DNA from: Rhizobium tropici CIAT 899
GTDB taxonomy: Bacteria > Pseudomonadota > Alphaproteobacteria > Rhizobiales > Rhizobiaceae
Assembly (NCBI RefSeq): GCF_000330885.1
Contig: NC_020062.1
Span: forward strand, 1,310,374 to 1,374,373
Reading direction: 5' to 3'
Length of the DNA stretch: 64,000 nt
The notes under the pieces are model-generated. The model searched no databases, was not told the DNA's origin, and saw only the letters and a list, made by a program, of their open reading frames with translations. The position numbers and the translations under genes were made by a program. Shown one piece after another: positions 46,267 to 54,813 of this stretch. Every line of letters starts with the position of its first letter. The stretch's first letter is position 1.

Positions 46267-46648
46267 TCTGGCTTTCCTCCTCCCGGACATGAAATTCGGG
46301 AGGACCTCCCGATATGAAGCGAAGCGTCGTCGCCGGTGCCATTGTACAATTTTGTTCGTGAATCGGCAGGCGCGACGTTGCTTCTAGCATATGCGCGGCA
46401 AACACCGTGCAGCTTTTGCTCGGTGTTTGAGGTTACCCTTGCTCGCAGTCCGAACTCGGGCTCGTGCCCGCCCGGCAATCAACCATCAGACTCTGCAAAT
46501 CCATGCGACAATGGCGCCTGCTGTCGCAGACGCCATCATGCCTTCGAACTGCAGTGCCTTTCAGAGCCGGTTCAGGCGATATCGCCGGTACTCGGCTTTA
46601 GGTTGCGCGAGGGTTTGGTCGTGAGACTACACTCCCGTCGAGCTGCGA
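46267..46648. other. Intergenic region with a 10-base palindrome
   Basis: No gene seen. ATTGTACAAT at 46343-46352 is a perfect palindrome upstream of kynA and could be a regulator site; the remainder is featureless to my reading. Confidence 0.4.
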
Positions 46649-46936
46649 TCACCAGCGATAGTAGCGGTGATGGCGGTGGTGGTGACGATGCTTGTACCAA
46701 CCGTGATGATGGCCGCGCCAGTAATGGCTCCGATAGCTGCGGTGCGATTTCCAGTGGTGATGCCGGTGATGTCGCGGCCCGTGCCAGTGGCGCCGATGAT
46801 GATAACGGACCGTTTGAACAGATGATTGGACCTCTGGCTTCGTCATGTTCATCATCGGTGCAGCCGACGCAGCCCCCGCACCGATCAACAGGCCGACAGC
46901 CAGAAATGCAGCAAGCAGATTGTTAAAGATTTTCAT
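46649..46936 (-). CDS. Small secreted His/Arg/Tyr-rich protein
   Basis: 95-residue protein with a good signal peptide (residues 1-26, cut after ASA). Residues 44-95 are dominated by His, Arg, Tyr and Trp in repeats such as HHRRHWHGPRHHRHHH and RGHHHGWYKHRHHHRHH. The strong GGAGG ribosome site eight bases before ATG 46936 supports a real gene. Proteins of this composition occur widely in Rhizobiales without known function; binding of Ni, Zn or Cu ions in the periplasm is a plausible guess from composition. Monocistronic. Confidence 0.78.
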   Translation of the reverse strand: MKIFNNLLAAFLAVGLLIGAGAASAAPMMNMTKPEVQSSVQTVRYHHRRHWHGPRHHRHHHWKSHRSYRSHYWRGHHHGWYKHRHHHRHHRYYRW

Positions 46937-47040
46937 AGCGAACCTCCATCAGTGCCATCATCCTGAAGCCAGGCGGCTGAACGGAGCATGAATGCCTGCA
47001 GCTCCCGCGTTCATCAGAAGGAACAGGTAATGCGACTGGA

Positions 47041-48426
47041 TTATGGAGAGAGTTCTTCGAGCGTCCGGCCTTTGGTTTCCACGGCGAATACGGCGGTGAC
47101 AAGTGCGCCGAGCAGCAAAATTGCAGCAAATACCATAAATATGTACTGGATGCCCATCGACGAGAGCAGGAAGCCGATCACGATCGGGCCTGCCGAGGAT
47201 CCCAGGCGAAGCCACGCACTTCCAGCACCCGTCCCGATTGCCCGCAGGCGCGTAGGATAGATCTCTGCGGAGTAAAGATACAGCGAGAAGGTGACCGTCT
47301 GAACGATGGCATAGGCAAGACCTGCCAGCACCAATACCTGTGTGGCGGATGTCGCTCCGAGCCATGCGAGGATGGCAAGCGGGATGGGAGCGATGAGCAA
47401 TGCTCCCGTATACCAGCGCTTGCGGCCCACCTTATCGATGAGCAGCGCGCAGATAACCGCTGCAACAACGCCACCCACCGATGTCGCGAACCCATAGAAT
47501 ATGCTGGTTTCAAGCGGCAGGTTGAAGGTCTGACGATAAAGGGTGGGCAACCAGGTAATCGTGCCGTTGGCGACCAGATAGGCACTGAACCACATGGCCC
47601 AGATGGATAGCGTGCGCTTGAGATAGATGCCTTGGAAAAGTTCCCGCCAGTCGGATGACTTGCGCACAGGCACTGCGGCATGTTTCGGCTCAGGAAGCGT
47701 CTCGCCTGCGGCTCGGGCGCTGTCTTCGAGCTTGGTGACGATGCGATCGGCTTCCTCGTAACGCCCGTTGGCAACGAGCCAGCGGGGTGACTCGGTGAGG
47801 AACCAGCGCAGCGGGATCATCAATACAGCCGGGATCAGGCCGATGGCAAACATGACCTTCCAACCATAGAGCGGCACCATGAAGTAGCCGATCAGGCCCG
47901 CACCGACGAGGCCGAGCAGGAACATCACTTCGTAGAGAAGAAAGAAGCGCCCGCGGCCTTTCGAGCCGATCAGCTCATTGATGTAGGCGCTGGCGACCGG
48001 AACTTCGCCGCCGGTGCCAACACCCTGAACGAAGCGAAACGCCATCATCATTGCTGCGCCGGCTGCAAAGAGGCAGGCGATGTCCATGCTGACGAAAAGT
48101 AGGATGGTAAAGAGAAGAACCTTCAATCGACCGATCTTTTCGGCTAGCCAACCGAACAGGACGGCGCCGACCAGTTGCCCCAGATATCCCATCGATAGGA
48201 TCATGCCCGTCTGGCCGGGTGTCAGCCCCCATTCGTGCACGAGTATCGGCATGGCGTAGGCGATGGCGATAACTGTATAGCCATCGAAGAATGTCGCGGC
48301 GCCGACGATATTACGAGCCCAGAATACTTCTCGGGTGATGGGCAACCGCTCCAGCCGCGCACTTATGTCGGCTTGCGGATCGATGACATGCGCAACCGAC
48401 GCCGTCATTCGCTGTTCGATATTCAT
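47041..48426 (-). CDS. MFS transporter, sugar/organic acid porter type
   Basis: Inner-membrane proton symporter of 461 residues with 12 predicted helices. The loop 2-3 motif appears as GWLAEKIGRLKV, and the second half has LLIDKVGRKRWYTG; the helix-6 end PRWLVANGRYEEAD and C-terminal ETKGRTLEELSP are marks of the sugar porter-like group. TFFDGYTVIAIAYAMPIL in helix 1 resembles aromatic-acid and metabolite porters. The AGGGAGGA ribosome site is close to ATG 48426. It lies 233 bases after a DapA-family aldolase on the same strand and may import its substrate. Confidence 0.88.
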   Translation of the reverse strand: MNIEQRMTASVAHVIDPQADISARLERLPITREVFWARNIVGAATFFDGYTVIAIAYAMPILVHEWGLTPGQTGMILSMGYLGQLVGAVLFGWLAEKIGRLKVLLFTILLFVSMDIACLFAAGAAMMMAFRFVQGVGTGGEVPVASAYINELIGSKGRGRFFLLYEVMFLLGLVGAGLIGYFMVPLYGWKVMFAIGLIPAVLMIPLRWFLTESPRWLVANGRYEEADRIVTKLEDSARAAGETLPEPKHAAVPVRKSSDWRELFQGIYLKRTLSIWAMWFSAYLVANGTITWLPTLYRQTFNLPLETSIFYGFATSVGGVVAAVICALLIDKVGRKRWYTGALLIAPIPLAILAWLGATSATQVLVLAGLAYAIVQTVTFSLYLYSAEIYPTRLRAIGTGAGSAWLRLGSSAGPIVIGFLLSSMGIQYIFMVFAAILLLGALVTAVFAVETKGRTLEELSP

Positions 48427-48625
48427 TCTATCCTCCCTCTGCCCGGTCTCCGGCTCCCCGACTTGGCATTGACCTACGCATTGAACATCTTGCCTCGGCT
48501 GCGCTCATCCTGCAGGCGGCGATCCGAAGCTGCGGCCTTTTAAGGGCGAAGCGACTTTCCGGCACATCACAATCGCCTTTAGAAAGCGTCGCTCCCCGAC
48601 GCATCTGCAGCCTCCCCCATCGAAT

Positions 48626-48654
48626 ACGCCTCCGCCGATTGGCGGCGGAGGCGT
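48626..48654. terminator. GC-rich hairpin between aldolase and MFS genes
   Basis: ACGCCTCCGCC pairs with GGCGGAGGCGT (11 bases, 7-base loop). A T run (GTTTTC) follows only on the plus strand, where no gene reads; for the minus-strand aldolase it lies just after the stop and could still act as an attenuating or mRNA-stabilising stem. Confidence 0.4.
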
Positions 48655-48659
48655 GTTTT

Positions 48660-49607
48660 CTATTCGGCCGCCAAAAGCTGCCCGACACGGCCGATGCCCG
48701 CCGCGTCGAAAGCGGCGAAGATTTCGGCCTCGGCCTTTTCACCTAGGCTCTTCAATGGCTCGCGGATCGTGGCATGGTCGAGAACGCCGCGATGGACGAG
48801 GCCAAGCTTGAGGGCGACGGTGCCTTCCATGTGCGAACCACGGTGATAAACGGCGCGGGTGACCGGCAGCAGGCGCTCGAAGATCTTGCGGGCTTCCGGA
48901 TAATCCTGTGCCTTGCCGGCCTTGATGAGATCGATGAGCAGCTCCGGTGCAATATTGCCGTAACCGACGAGCAGACCGTCGACATCGAACATAGTCGGCA
49001 ACAGCCATTCGTCGTGGCAGCTCAGGATCTGCAAGTTCGGATTCGCCTTCTTCAGTTCCGGAATTTCCACATACCAGCGCTTCATGTTGCGAACGCCGTT
49101 CTTGGTCGCAACAACCCCCTCCTGTGTTGCGATCGCAAGCTGCGTGTCCAGATCGTAGGAAGCCTTGGTGACATCCGGATATTGGAACAGGATGCACTGC
49201 AGACCGGATTCCTGCCAGATCGCATTGTAGCGGTCCTGCGGCGCGCCCTTCTGGAAGCCAAAGCGCAGCCAGCCGTGGTTTGGATAGACAAGGGCCCCGG
49301 TAGCGCCCGCGGCCTTGCATTTCTTGGCCTCTTCGGCGGCAACCTTCGTGCCCTCGCCCGTAATGCCGGCGATGATCGGAATTTCGCCGTTCACGGCTTC
49401 GACATAGGTGCGGATCAGCTTGAGGCGTTCCTCTTCGGTCAGGAATGTGCCTTCACCGGCGTGGCCGAGGATGACGAGGCTCTTTACGCCGTCCATGGAT
49501 GCAAGCCACTTCGCAATCCGAGCGTTCGCCGCATAGTCGACTTCACCGTCGCGGGTGAATGCGGTCACCGGTGCGGGGCTCAAGCCCCTGAGGTCCATTG
49601 GGTGCAT
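48660..49607 (-). CDS. DapA-family (dihydrodipicolinate synthase-like) aldolase/lyase
   Basis: Schiff-base aldolase of 315 residues. Features: LGHAGEGTFLTEEER (phosphate/carboxylate-binding loop; DapA has GTTGE), active-site Tyr in LFQYPDVT, and Schiff-base Lys in GVVATKNGVRN near residue 165. Divergence at the first loop and the lack of lysine-pathway neighbours argue against true DapA; a keto-acid sugar aldolase or dehydratase is more likely. ATG at 49607 has GGAGGAGAC upstream. It is divergent from a LacI-family gene with a shared palindromic operator, so induction by its substrate is likely. Confidence 0.86.
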   Translation of the reverse strand: MHPMDLRGLSPAPVTAFTRDGEVDYAANARIAKWLASMDGVKSLVILGHAGEGTFLTEEERLKLIRTYVEAVNGEIPIIAGITGEGTKVAAEEAKKCKAAGATGALVYPNHGWLRFGFQKGAPQDRYNAIWQESGLQCILFQYPDVTKASYDLDTQLAIATQEGVVATKNGVRNMKRWYVEIPELKKANPNLQILSCHDEWLLPTMFDVDGLLVGYGNIAPELLIDLIKAGKAQDYPEARKIFERLLPVTRAVYHRGSHMEGTVALKLGLVHRGVLDHATIREPLKSLGEKAEAEIFAAFDAAGIGRVGQLLAAE

Positions 49608-49664
49608 GGGTAGTCTCCTCCTTGTCGTCGCTGTCCGGTTCACAATCAGCAACGGGATCGTTAA

Positions 49665-49678
49665 TGGGAACGTTCCCA
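49665..49678. promoter_or_regulatory. LacI-family operator
   Basis: TGGGAACGTTCCCA, a perfect 14-base palindrome with the central CG typical of LacI-family sites, lies between the DapA-like gene and the LacI-family gene, 58 bases from the first and 92 from the second. Most likely target of the adjacent regulator. Confidence 0.75.
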
Positions 49679-49769
49679 CTATCGTTTCCGATTTCGCTGG
49701 AGTCAACAGGATTTTTCAGGCATCATCAGATCCATACGCAGATCAGACTCGCCGGCACGGAAATTCCGA

Positions 49770-50801
49770 ATGAATTCAATAGTGGAAGACAACGCTCGCC
49801 AGTCGCGCATAACGATTCTCGACGTCGCGGCGGCGGCCGGCGTTTCGAAGTCGACAGTGTCGCGAATTTTGGATGAGCGCCTGCCGCGCTCGGACAGCGA
49901 AACAGCCAGGCGCGTCAGAAAGATCGCCGAGGAACTCGGTTACGTCAGAGATGTTTCTGCAGCCAGTCTTCGCCGCGGCAACACCATGACGGTCGGTATC
50001 ATCGTACCGAGGCTCACGGACACCGTTATGGCGATGCTCTACGAATCCCTTGCAAAAGCCTGCAGCAGGACCGGGCGGTTCGCCATCGTCGCGACTACGG
50101 ACGACAAAGCGAAGGCAGATCGCCTCGCTGCGGAGTCACTTCTGAAGCGCGGCGTCGATGGGCTCATTTTATCGACGGCGCGCGACGACGATGACTTTCC
50201 CGACATATTGGCCGCAAGGGGGGTGCCGACGGTTTTGGCACTTAGAACCGATGGCCATAGTCTTTCGTCGATCGGCGACGACCGGCTTGGGGGATATCTC
50301 GCCACGCGGCACCTGCTCGATCTTGGTCATCGGAGGATCGCAGTCATTGCGGGTCCATCTTATGCCTCCAGCGCGCGAACCCGTGTGGAAGGCTATCGCC
50401 AGGCCATGACTGAAATGGGACTGGCGATCGATCCATCCCTGATCGTCTCGTCGACCTTCGGAATTGAATCCGGAGCGGAAGCCGCCGAGAAAATCATGCA
50501 CTTGCCGCAGGCGCCGACGGCAATATTTGCGGTAAACGACAACACAGCCATCGGCGCATTATCGGGCCTGATGCGTATGGGTCTGTCGGTGCCAGGCGAC
50601 GTCTCGCTGGTCGGCTACAACGATATTCCGATCGTCAGCCATCTTTCCACGCCGCTGACCACCTTGCGGGTGCCCTTCGAGCAGATTGCTGCAAATGCGC
50701 TTGATTTGTTGGGAGGCGAGGCTATACCGCCGGATGATCGCATTCGGGTGTCGGCCCCGACACTCATCCCCAGGAAGTCGACGCGATCCATCGTACTCTA
50801 G
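49770..50801 (+). CDS. LacI-family transcriptional regulator
   Basis: Repressor of 343 residues. The DNA-binding part reads ITILDVAAAAGVSKSTVSRIL with the hinge helix region AAEELGYVRDVSAASLRR, followed by a periplasmic-binding-protein-like effector domain (MTVGIIVPRLTDTVMAMLYE to the end). It is divergent from the DapA-like aldolase, with a perfect CG-centred palindrome between. It probably represses the aldolase and perhaps the MFS transporter in answer to a sugar acid. Ligand unknown. Confidence 0.92.
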   Translation: MNSIVEDNARQSRITILDVAAAAGVSKSTVSRILDERLPRSDSETARRVRKIAEELGYVRDVSAASLRRGNTMTVGIIVPRLTDTVMAMLYESLAKACSRTGRFAIVATTDDKAKADRLAAESLLKRGVDGLILSTARDDDDFPDILAARGVPTVLALRTDGHSLSSIGDDRLGGYLATRHLLDLGHRRIAVIAGPSYASSARTRVEGYRQAMTEMGLAIDPSLIVSSTFGIESGAEAAEKIMHLPQAPTAIFAVNDNTAIGALSGLMRMGLSVPGDVSLVGYNDIPIVSHLSTPLTTLRVPFEQIAANALDLLGGEAIPPDDRIRVSAPTLIPRKSTRSIVL

Positions 50802-51461
50802 CAGCTGATAGGGTTAGAACCAACGCCCATGAAGCAGCACGGATGAACTCACAACGGCTGTCGGACATACCCCGCCCGCCTCTTCGCAAGAACGCGCACC
50901 CGTCCAGCGCGGGCGGCCATCATCAGTTCCGTGCACTTTCATGATCCAGCAATGCAACAAGCGTTCGTGCGATCGAAACACCGCATAAGATGCACAAATA
51001 AACTCATCTACCAAAAATAGAAAAGAACGAAGCAAAAGCGAAAAATGTACGCAATACCGCAGTGCATGGATGTCTGAAGGGTCCGGAATCTTTCGCTAAT
51101 TGCATAGTGTAAGCATAGGGTTGACCAACCGAAGTCCCGCCCAAGATTACGTTTACGGCCCCTGATCGGCTCTCCGCGATCCAGGCCGGCCTTGCCTGAT
51201 GAATGACAAATTTTGCACCCCTCGAAGCGGCCATAGTTCAGTATTTCGAGAAACATGGCCGATTGTTTCAAACACGTGATCGACCACTGCCTTATCAGCC
51301 TAGAACTGCCCAAGTTTGGCCGGAATCGATCCGGAAGCCTCGATAGGTCGCTTGGCAAGTTGATGGTGCGACGGGGCCGGAAAGAAGAACAGCAGCGGAA
51401 TAGCGGGGTGCTGGCGCCGTAATGAGAGGGTTCGAAAAAGGCTGAAAAGCCGGGGGTGTCT
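50802..51461. other. Intergenic region without a recognisable gene
   Basis: 660 bases separating the LacI gene from the glycan module. Some short frames are present on the minus strand (for example 51004-51234), but they lack ribosome sites and family likeness. 50990-51050 is AT-rich. No clear IS ends or repeats. Confidence 0.45.
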
Positions 51462-52655
51462 ATGTCGAATATGCGCGATCGCCAACTGGATGGCCTAAGA
51501 ACCATTGCCGTTGCCATGGTGCTCTACGCACATTTTTTTGCGGCCGACGGTTCCATCTGGGGTCATCTGGGCGTTCGTCTCTTCTTCGTACTCAGCGGCT
51601 TCCTGATTACGCGCCTGTTGTTGGAGGCACGGGCAGATGCCCGCTACCAGCCGGCCACCGCCTTGAAGGCATTCTATATCCGCCGGGCGCTGCGCATATT
51701 TCCACCCTATTTCGCAGTTCTGGCGCTGGTGTGGCTCGTCAATCTCGAAGGTGTTCGCGGCACTGGCAGTCTGAAATGGCATGCGCTCTACCTGGCAAAC
51801 TACTGGTATGCCCTGCGCGGCGAATGGACGCCTTGGGTTCTGTGCCATACCTGGAGCCTCAGCATCGAGGAACAGTTCTATATCGTCTGGCCGCTGGCAA
51901 TCCTACTGACGCCGCGGCGAATGATCGGGGGCATCTGTCTAGCCGTCATTGCCTGCTCGCTCGCCTATCGCCTCTGCTGGCCACTAACGGGGACGCCCTC
52001 GCTGGTGCGCGACCTGCTCCCCTCGGGCTCTATGGATGCGCTCGCATGCGGCGCCCTGCTCGCTACCTATCGCGAAAGAACACAGGCCTGGCCGCAATGG
52101 ATGCGGCTGAGCTGGATGCCGTTGGTGGCTGCCGCCAGCGTGGCACTATGGCTGAGACCCGATCCTATAACGCCTGCTCTAGACTGGTTCATCTGGATCG
52201 GCTCGGAGGTCTTTCCGCTCGTGCCGCTTGTCATGTTGGTCGGGGCCGCTTCCTTGGGCTTTCGATCGGCTTTTGGCCAGCTGCTCGAATCCGCGCCGAT
52301 GGCAGCAACCGGACGGATCAGCTACGGCATCTACCTCTTCCATCCGATCATCCTTTCTCTGATCGTCAGGGCCCAAGCCTGGATTCCCGTCAACGTCTCA
52401 CAACAGGGTTTCGGCCGCCTGATCATCGGAAGTGCCGCGACACTGGCGGTGGCTGCCATCTCATGGCGCCTTTTTGAAAAGCCGTTGAACGGCTTCAAGC
52501 GCCACTTTCCCTATGTCGCCCGCGACAATTTGCCGGTGGCTGCAGCTGGCGAGCCATGGGAACCGCGGCGTGGTGCGAAAATATACGAAACAACACTCTC
52601 TCGCCGCGATACTCATGATCCCGGCGAAGCCGTTCAAGCCTCTGATCTGCAATAG
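51462..52655 (+). CDS. Membrane acyltransferase, family 3 (OafA/NodX-like)
   Basis: Integral membrane O-acyltransferase of 397 residues that decorates a sugar, for example with acetyl groups. About ten hydrophobic segments. N-terminal motif RQLDGLRTIAVAMVLYAHFF carries the conserved His; LGVRLFFVLSGFLITRLL, FYIRRALRIFPPYF and TWSLSIEEQFYIVWPL are family hallmarks, and ISYGIYLFHPIILSL lies near the end. ATG at 51462 is behind CGGGGGT; GTG at 51456 is a second choice. First gene of a four-gene set with two glycosyltransferases and an ABC exporter, so it probably acylates the glycan they make. Confidence 0.9.
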   Translation: MSNMRDRQLDGLRTIAVAMVLYAHFFAADGSIWGHLGVRLFFVLSGFLITRLLLEARADARYQPATALKAFYIRRALRIFPPYFAVLALVWLVNLEGVRGTGSLKWHALYLANYWYALRGEWTPWVLCHTWSLSIEEQFYIVWPLAILLTPRRMIGGICLAVIACSLAYRLCWPLTGTPSLVRDLLPSGSMDALACGALLATYRERTQAWPQWMRLSWMPLVAAASVALWLRPDPITPALDWFIWIGSEVFPLVPLVMLVGAASLGFRSAFGQLLESAPMAATGRISYGIYLFHPIILSLIVRAQAWIPVNVSQQGFGRLIIGSAATLAVAAISWRLFEKPLNGFKRHFPYVARDNLPVAAAGEPWEPRRGAKIYETTLSRRDTHDPGEAVQASDLQ

Positions 52656-52670
52656 CGCGGGAGCTGAAGA

Positions 52671-53774
52671 ATGACCGTCCCACTGGTTTCCGTCCTGCTG
52701 CCCGTCTATAACGGCGAACCTTATCTCGCCGCAGCGATCGAGAGCATCCTGCGACAGGATCACAAACACCTCGATGTCATTGCCATCGACGATGGCTCCA
52801 CCGACCGGTCGCTGAATATCCTGCAACGGTATCGGGCAGCGGACGATCGCCTGCGTATCGTCTCGCGTGAAAACCGCGGCCTCATTGCGACGCTCAACGA
52901 GGGCATGACCATGGCGAAAGGCGATTTCATCGCCCGGATGGATGCCGACGACATCGCCTATCCCATACGCTTTTCACGCCAGATCACCCTGTTTCGTGAG
53001 CGGCCAGAGCTTGCGATCAGCGGCACCGGCATCGACCGGCTCATCGGCAATCGCGTTGTACGCGGCGCGCCCAATCCGATCCATCAGTCGGCCGACTGGC
53101 ATGTTCTATCGATGTTTTACACCGTCTTCATGCATTCGACCGTGATGTATAACCGCAGGGTCATTCCGGCTGACATGCTGACCTACGATACAAGCTATGT
53201 GCATGCCGAGGATTTCGATCTGTTCCGGCGGATCACCCGAGAATTCCCCGCTGCGATGATCGACGAAAGCCTCGTTGCCTATCGCGTTCACGACGAGAGC
53301 GTCACCAACAAACATAAGCGACCGATGCGCTTCACGCATCTGAAGATCGCGGCAGAAAATCTCCAACGGGTATCGTTGATCGATGATCCCTATGCCCTGC
53401 ACGATATCGGTATGGCGGTGACGAAGGACACGGTTGCCCGTGCCGCCGACTGTCTCCTCTCCATCGAAGAAAGGATCGCCGCACGCGGCCTGCGGGCCTC
53501 CGCAAGCTATGAGGAAGGGCTGATGTGCTTCTTCTATTTCCTCTATCAGCTGATCGCGGACGAGAAGCAGCCCGCATTGACGCATCAGTTCCTGACAAAG
53601 ACAGGCAAATGGCACACGATACGGCGTCGCGAACGGTATGGGCTTCGCGTCGCCACCTATGCGCCCTGGTGCAGCCGCCTTTGGAGCGATGCGAGCCTGC
53701 GCCTCGACGCCCTGGCAAGATATCGGCAATCGGTGCCGGCAGGAAGCGTGCTGCCGCAGCAAGGACTTGCCTGA
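52671..53774 (+). CDS. Glycosyltransferase family 2
   Basis: GT-A fold glycosyltransferase of 367 residues. The N-terminus VSVLLPVYNGEPYLAAAIES and IDDGSTDRSLNIL bind the nucleotide sugar, and the metal-binding DxD is in FIARMDADDIAYP. No membrane segment is seen, so it is cytoplasmic or membrane-associated. Fifteen bases after the acyltransferase; the next glycosyltransferase follows one base after its stop. The C-terminal 100 residues are variable. Donor and acceptor unknown. Confidence 0.9.
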   Translation: MTVPLVSVLLPVYNGEPYLAAAIESILRQDHKHLDVIAIDDGSTDRSLNILQRYRAADDRLRIVSRENRGLIATLNEGMTMAKGDFIARMDADDIAYPIRFSRQITLFRERPELAISGTGIDRLIGNRVVRGAPNPIHQSADWHVLSMFYTVFMHSTVMYNRRVIPADMLTYDTSYVHAEDFDLFRRITREFPAAMIDESLVAYRVHDESVTNKHKRPMRFTHLKIAAENLQRVSLIDDPYALHDIGMAVTKDTVARAADCLLSIEERIAARGLRASASYEEGLMCFFYFLYQLIADEKQPALTHQFLTKTGKWHTIRRRERYGLRVATYAPWCSRLWSDASLRLDALARYRQSVPAGSVLPQQGLA

Positions 53775-53775
53775 T

Positions 53776-54813
53776 ATGGCTGGCGCGGATTCCGACATCC
53801 CGCAAGCGCAGGCGCAGCTTGCCACAAGGCCTCCTCGCCTGTCCATCGGCCGAGTGCCGACGGCGAGCTTCATCGTCTGCACCCGCAACCGCGCCGAGGC
53901 GCTTGAGGCCTGCATCCGATCGATCGAGGCAGCCAGTCGCGCGCACGCCTCGATGGCAAGCGAGGTGGTGGTGGTCGACAACGGCTCGACCGACGATACC
54001 GCCGAGCGGCTCGCCCGCATCGCCTCCTCCTCCAGCATTGCGATCATACCGGTGGTGGAACGCCGCTGCGGCTTGGCCGCCGCCCGCAATGCAGGGATGG
54101 AGCGGTCTCGCGGGCGCATCCTGATCTTCATCGATGACGATTGCGAAGTGGACTTGCACTACCTGCGGGATCTGGAGCGGCACTACGCAGGCGGAGAACG
54201 CTTGGTCATCCGGGGCGGTCGTGTCGAACTCGGCAATGCGCTCGATCTGCCGTTTACGATCAAGCGATCGCCGGAGCCGGCCCGCTTTACGCCGGATGTC
54301 CACCCGGGCGGCTTCATACTTGGCTGCAACATGACGATGCACCGCGAAGTCGCCCGGCGCGTCGGCCGCTTCGACGAGCGCTTCGGCGCCGGCAGCGTTC
54401 TGCAATCGGCCGAAGATACCGACTATCTCGTCCGCGCCTTTCAGCTTGGTATTCCGATCGAATATGTTCCCGACATGAACGTGCTGCATTATCACGGCCG
54501 CAGCCAACGCGAGGCGATCGAACGGCTTCATCGCAGCTACAGTCTTGGAAATGGCGCGCTCTGTCTGAAGCACCTGTCCGGCGCGCCGTGGCTGCTGCGT
54601 CATTTCTGCTGGACTTTCCGCTCGGCCTGGAAGGAATTGTGGGGCGGGCCGCGCTTCGATCCAGAAGTCTCCTTGTCTCATTGGCCAATCATATTCATGA
54701 ATGTGCTGGGCGCACTCGAATTCGCGCGATGTGCCATAACGAGCCGCCCTCGGCCGGAACTGAACCGGATCAAGCAGACGACCCGCTCATTGAGGAGAGA
54801 TCCGCCATGCTGA
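53776..54813 (+). CDS. Glycosyltransferase family 2
   Basis: Second GT2 enzyme, 345 residues from ATG at 53776. Nucleotide-binding region SFIVCTRNRAEALEACIRS and VVVDNGSTDDTAERLA, then RNAGMERSRGRILIFIDDDCEVD with the DxD-type metal site, and a late acidic SAEDTDYLVRAFQLG serving as the likely catalytic base region. It starts one base after the previous stop and ends in a 7-base overlap with the ABC exporter. Likely adds a sugar to the same glycan; specificity unknown. Confidence 0.9.
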   Translation: MAGADSDIPQAQAQLATRPPRLSIGRVPTASFIVCTRNRAEALEACIRSIEAASRAHASMASEVVVVDNGSTDDTAERLARIASSSSIAIIPVVERRCGLAAARNAGMERSRGRILIFIDDDCEVDLHYLRDLERHYAGGERLVIRGGRVELGNALDLPFTIKRSPEPARFTPDVHPGGFILGCNMTMHREVARRVGRFDERFGAGSVLQSAEDTDYLVRAFQLGIPIEYVPDMNVLHYHGRSQREAIERLHRSYSLGNGALCLKHLSGAPWLLRHFCWTFRSAWKELWGGPRFDPEVSLSHWPIIFMNVLGALEFARCAITSRPRPELNRIKQTTRSLRRDPPC

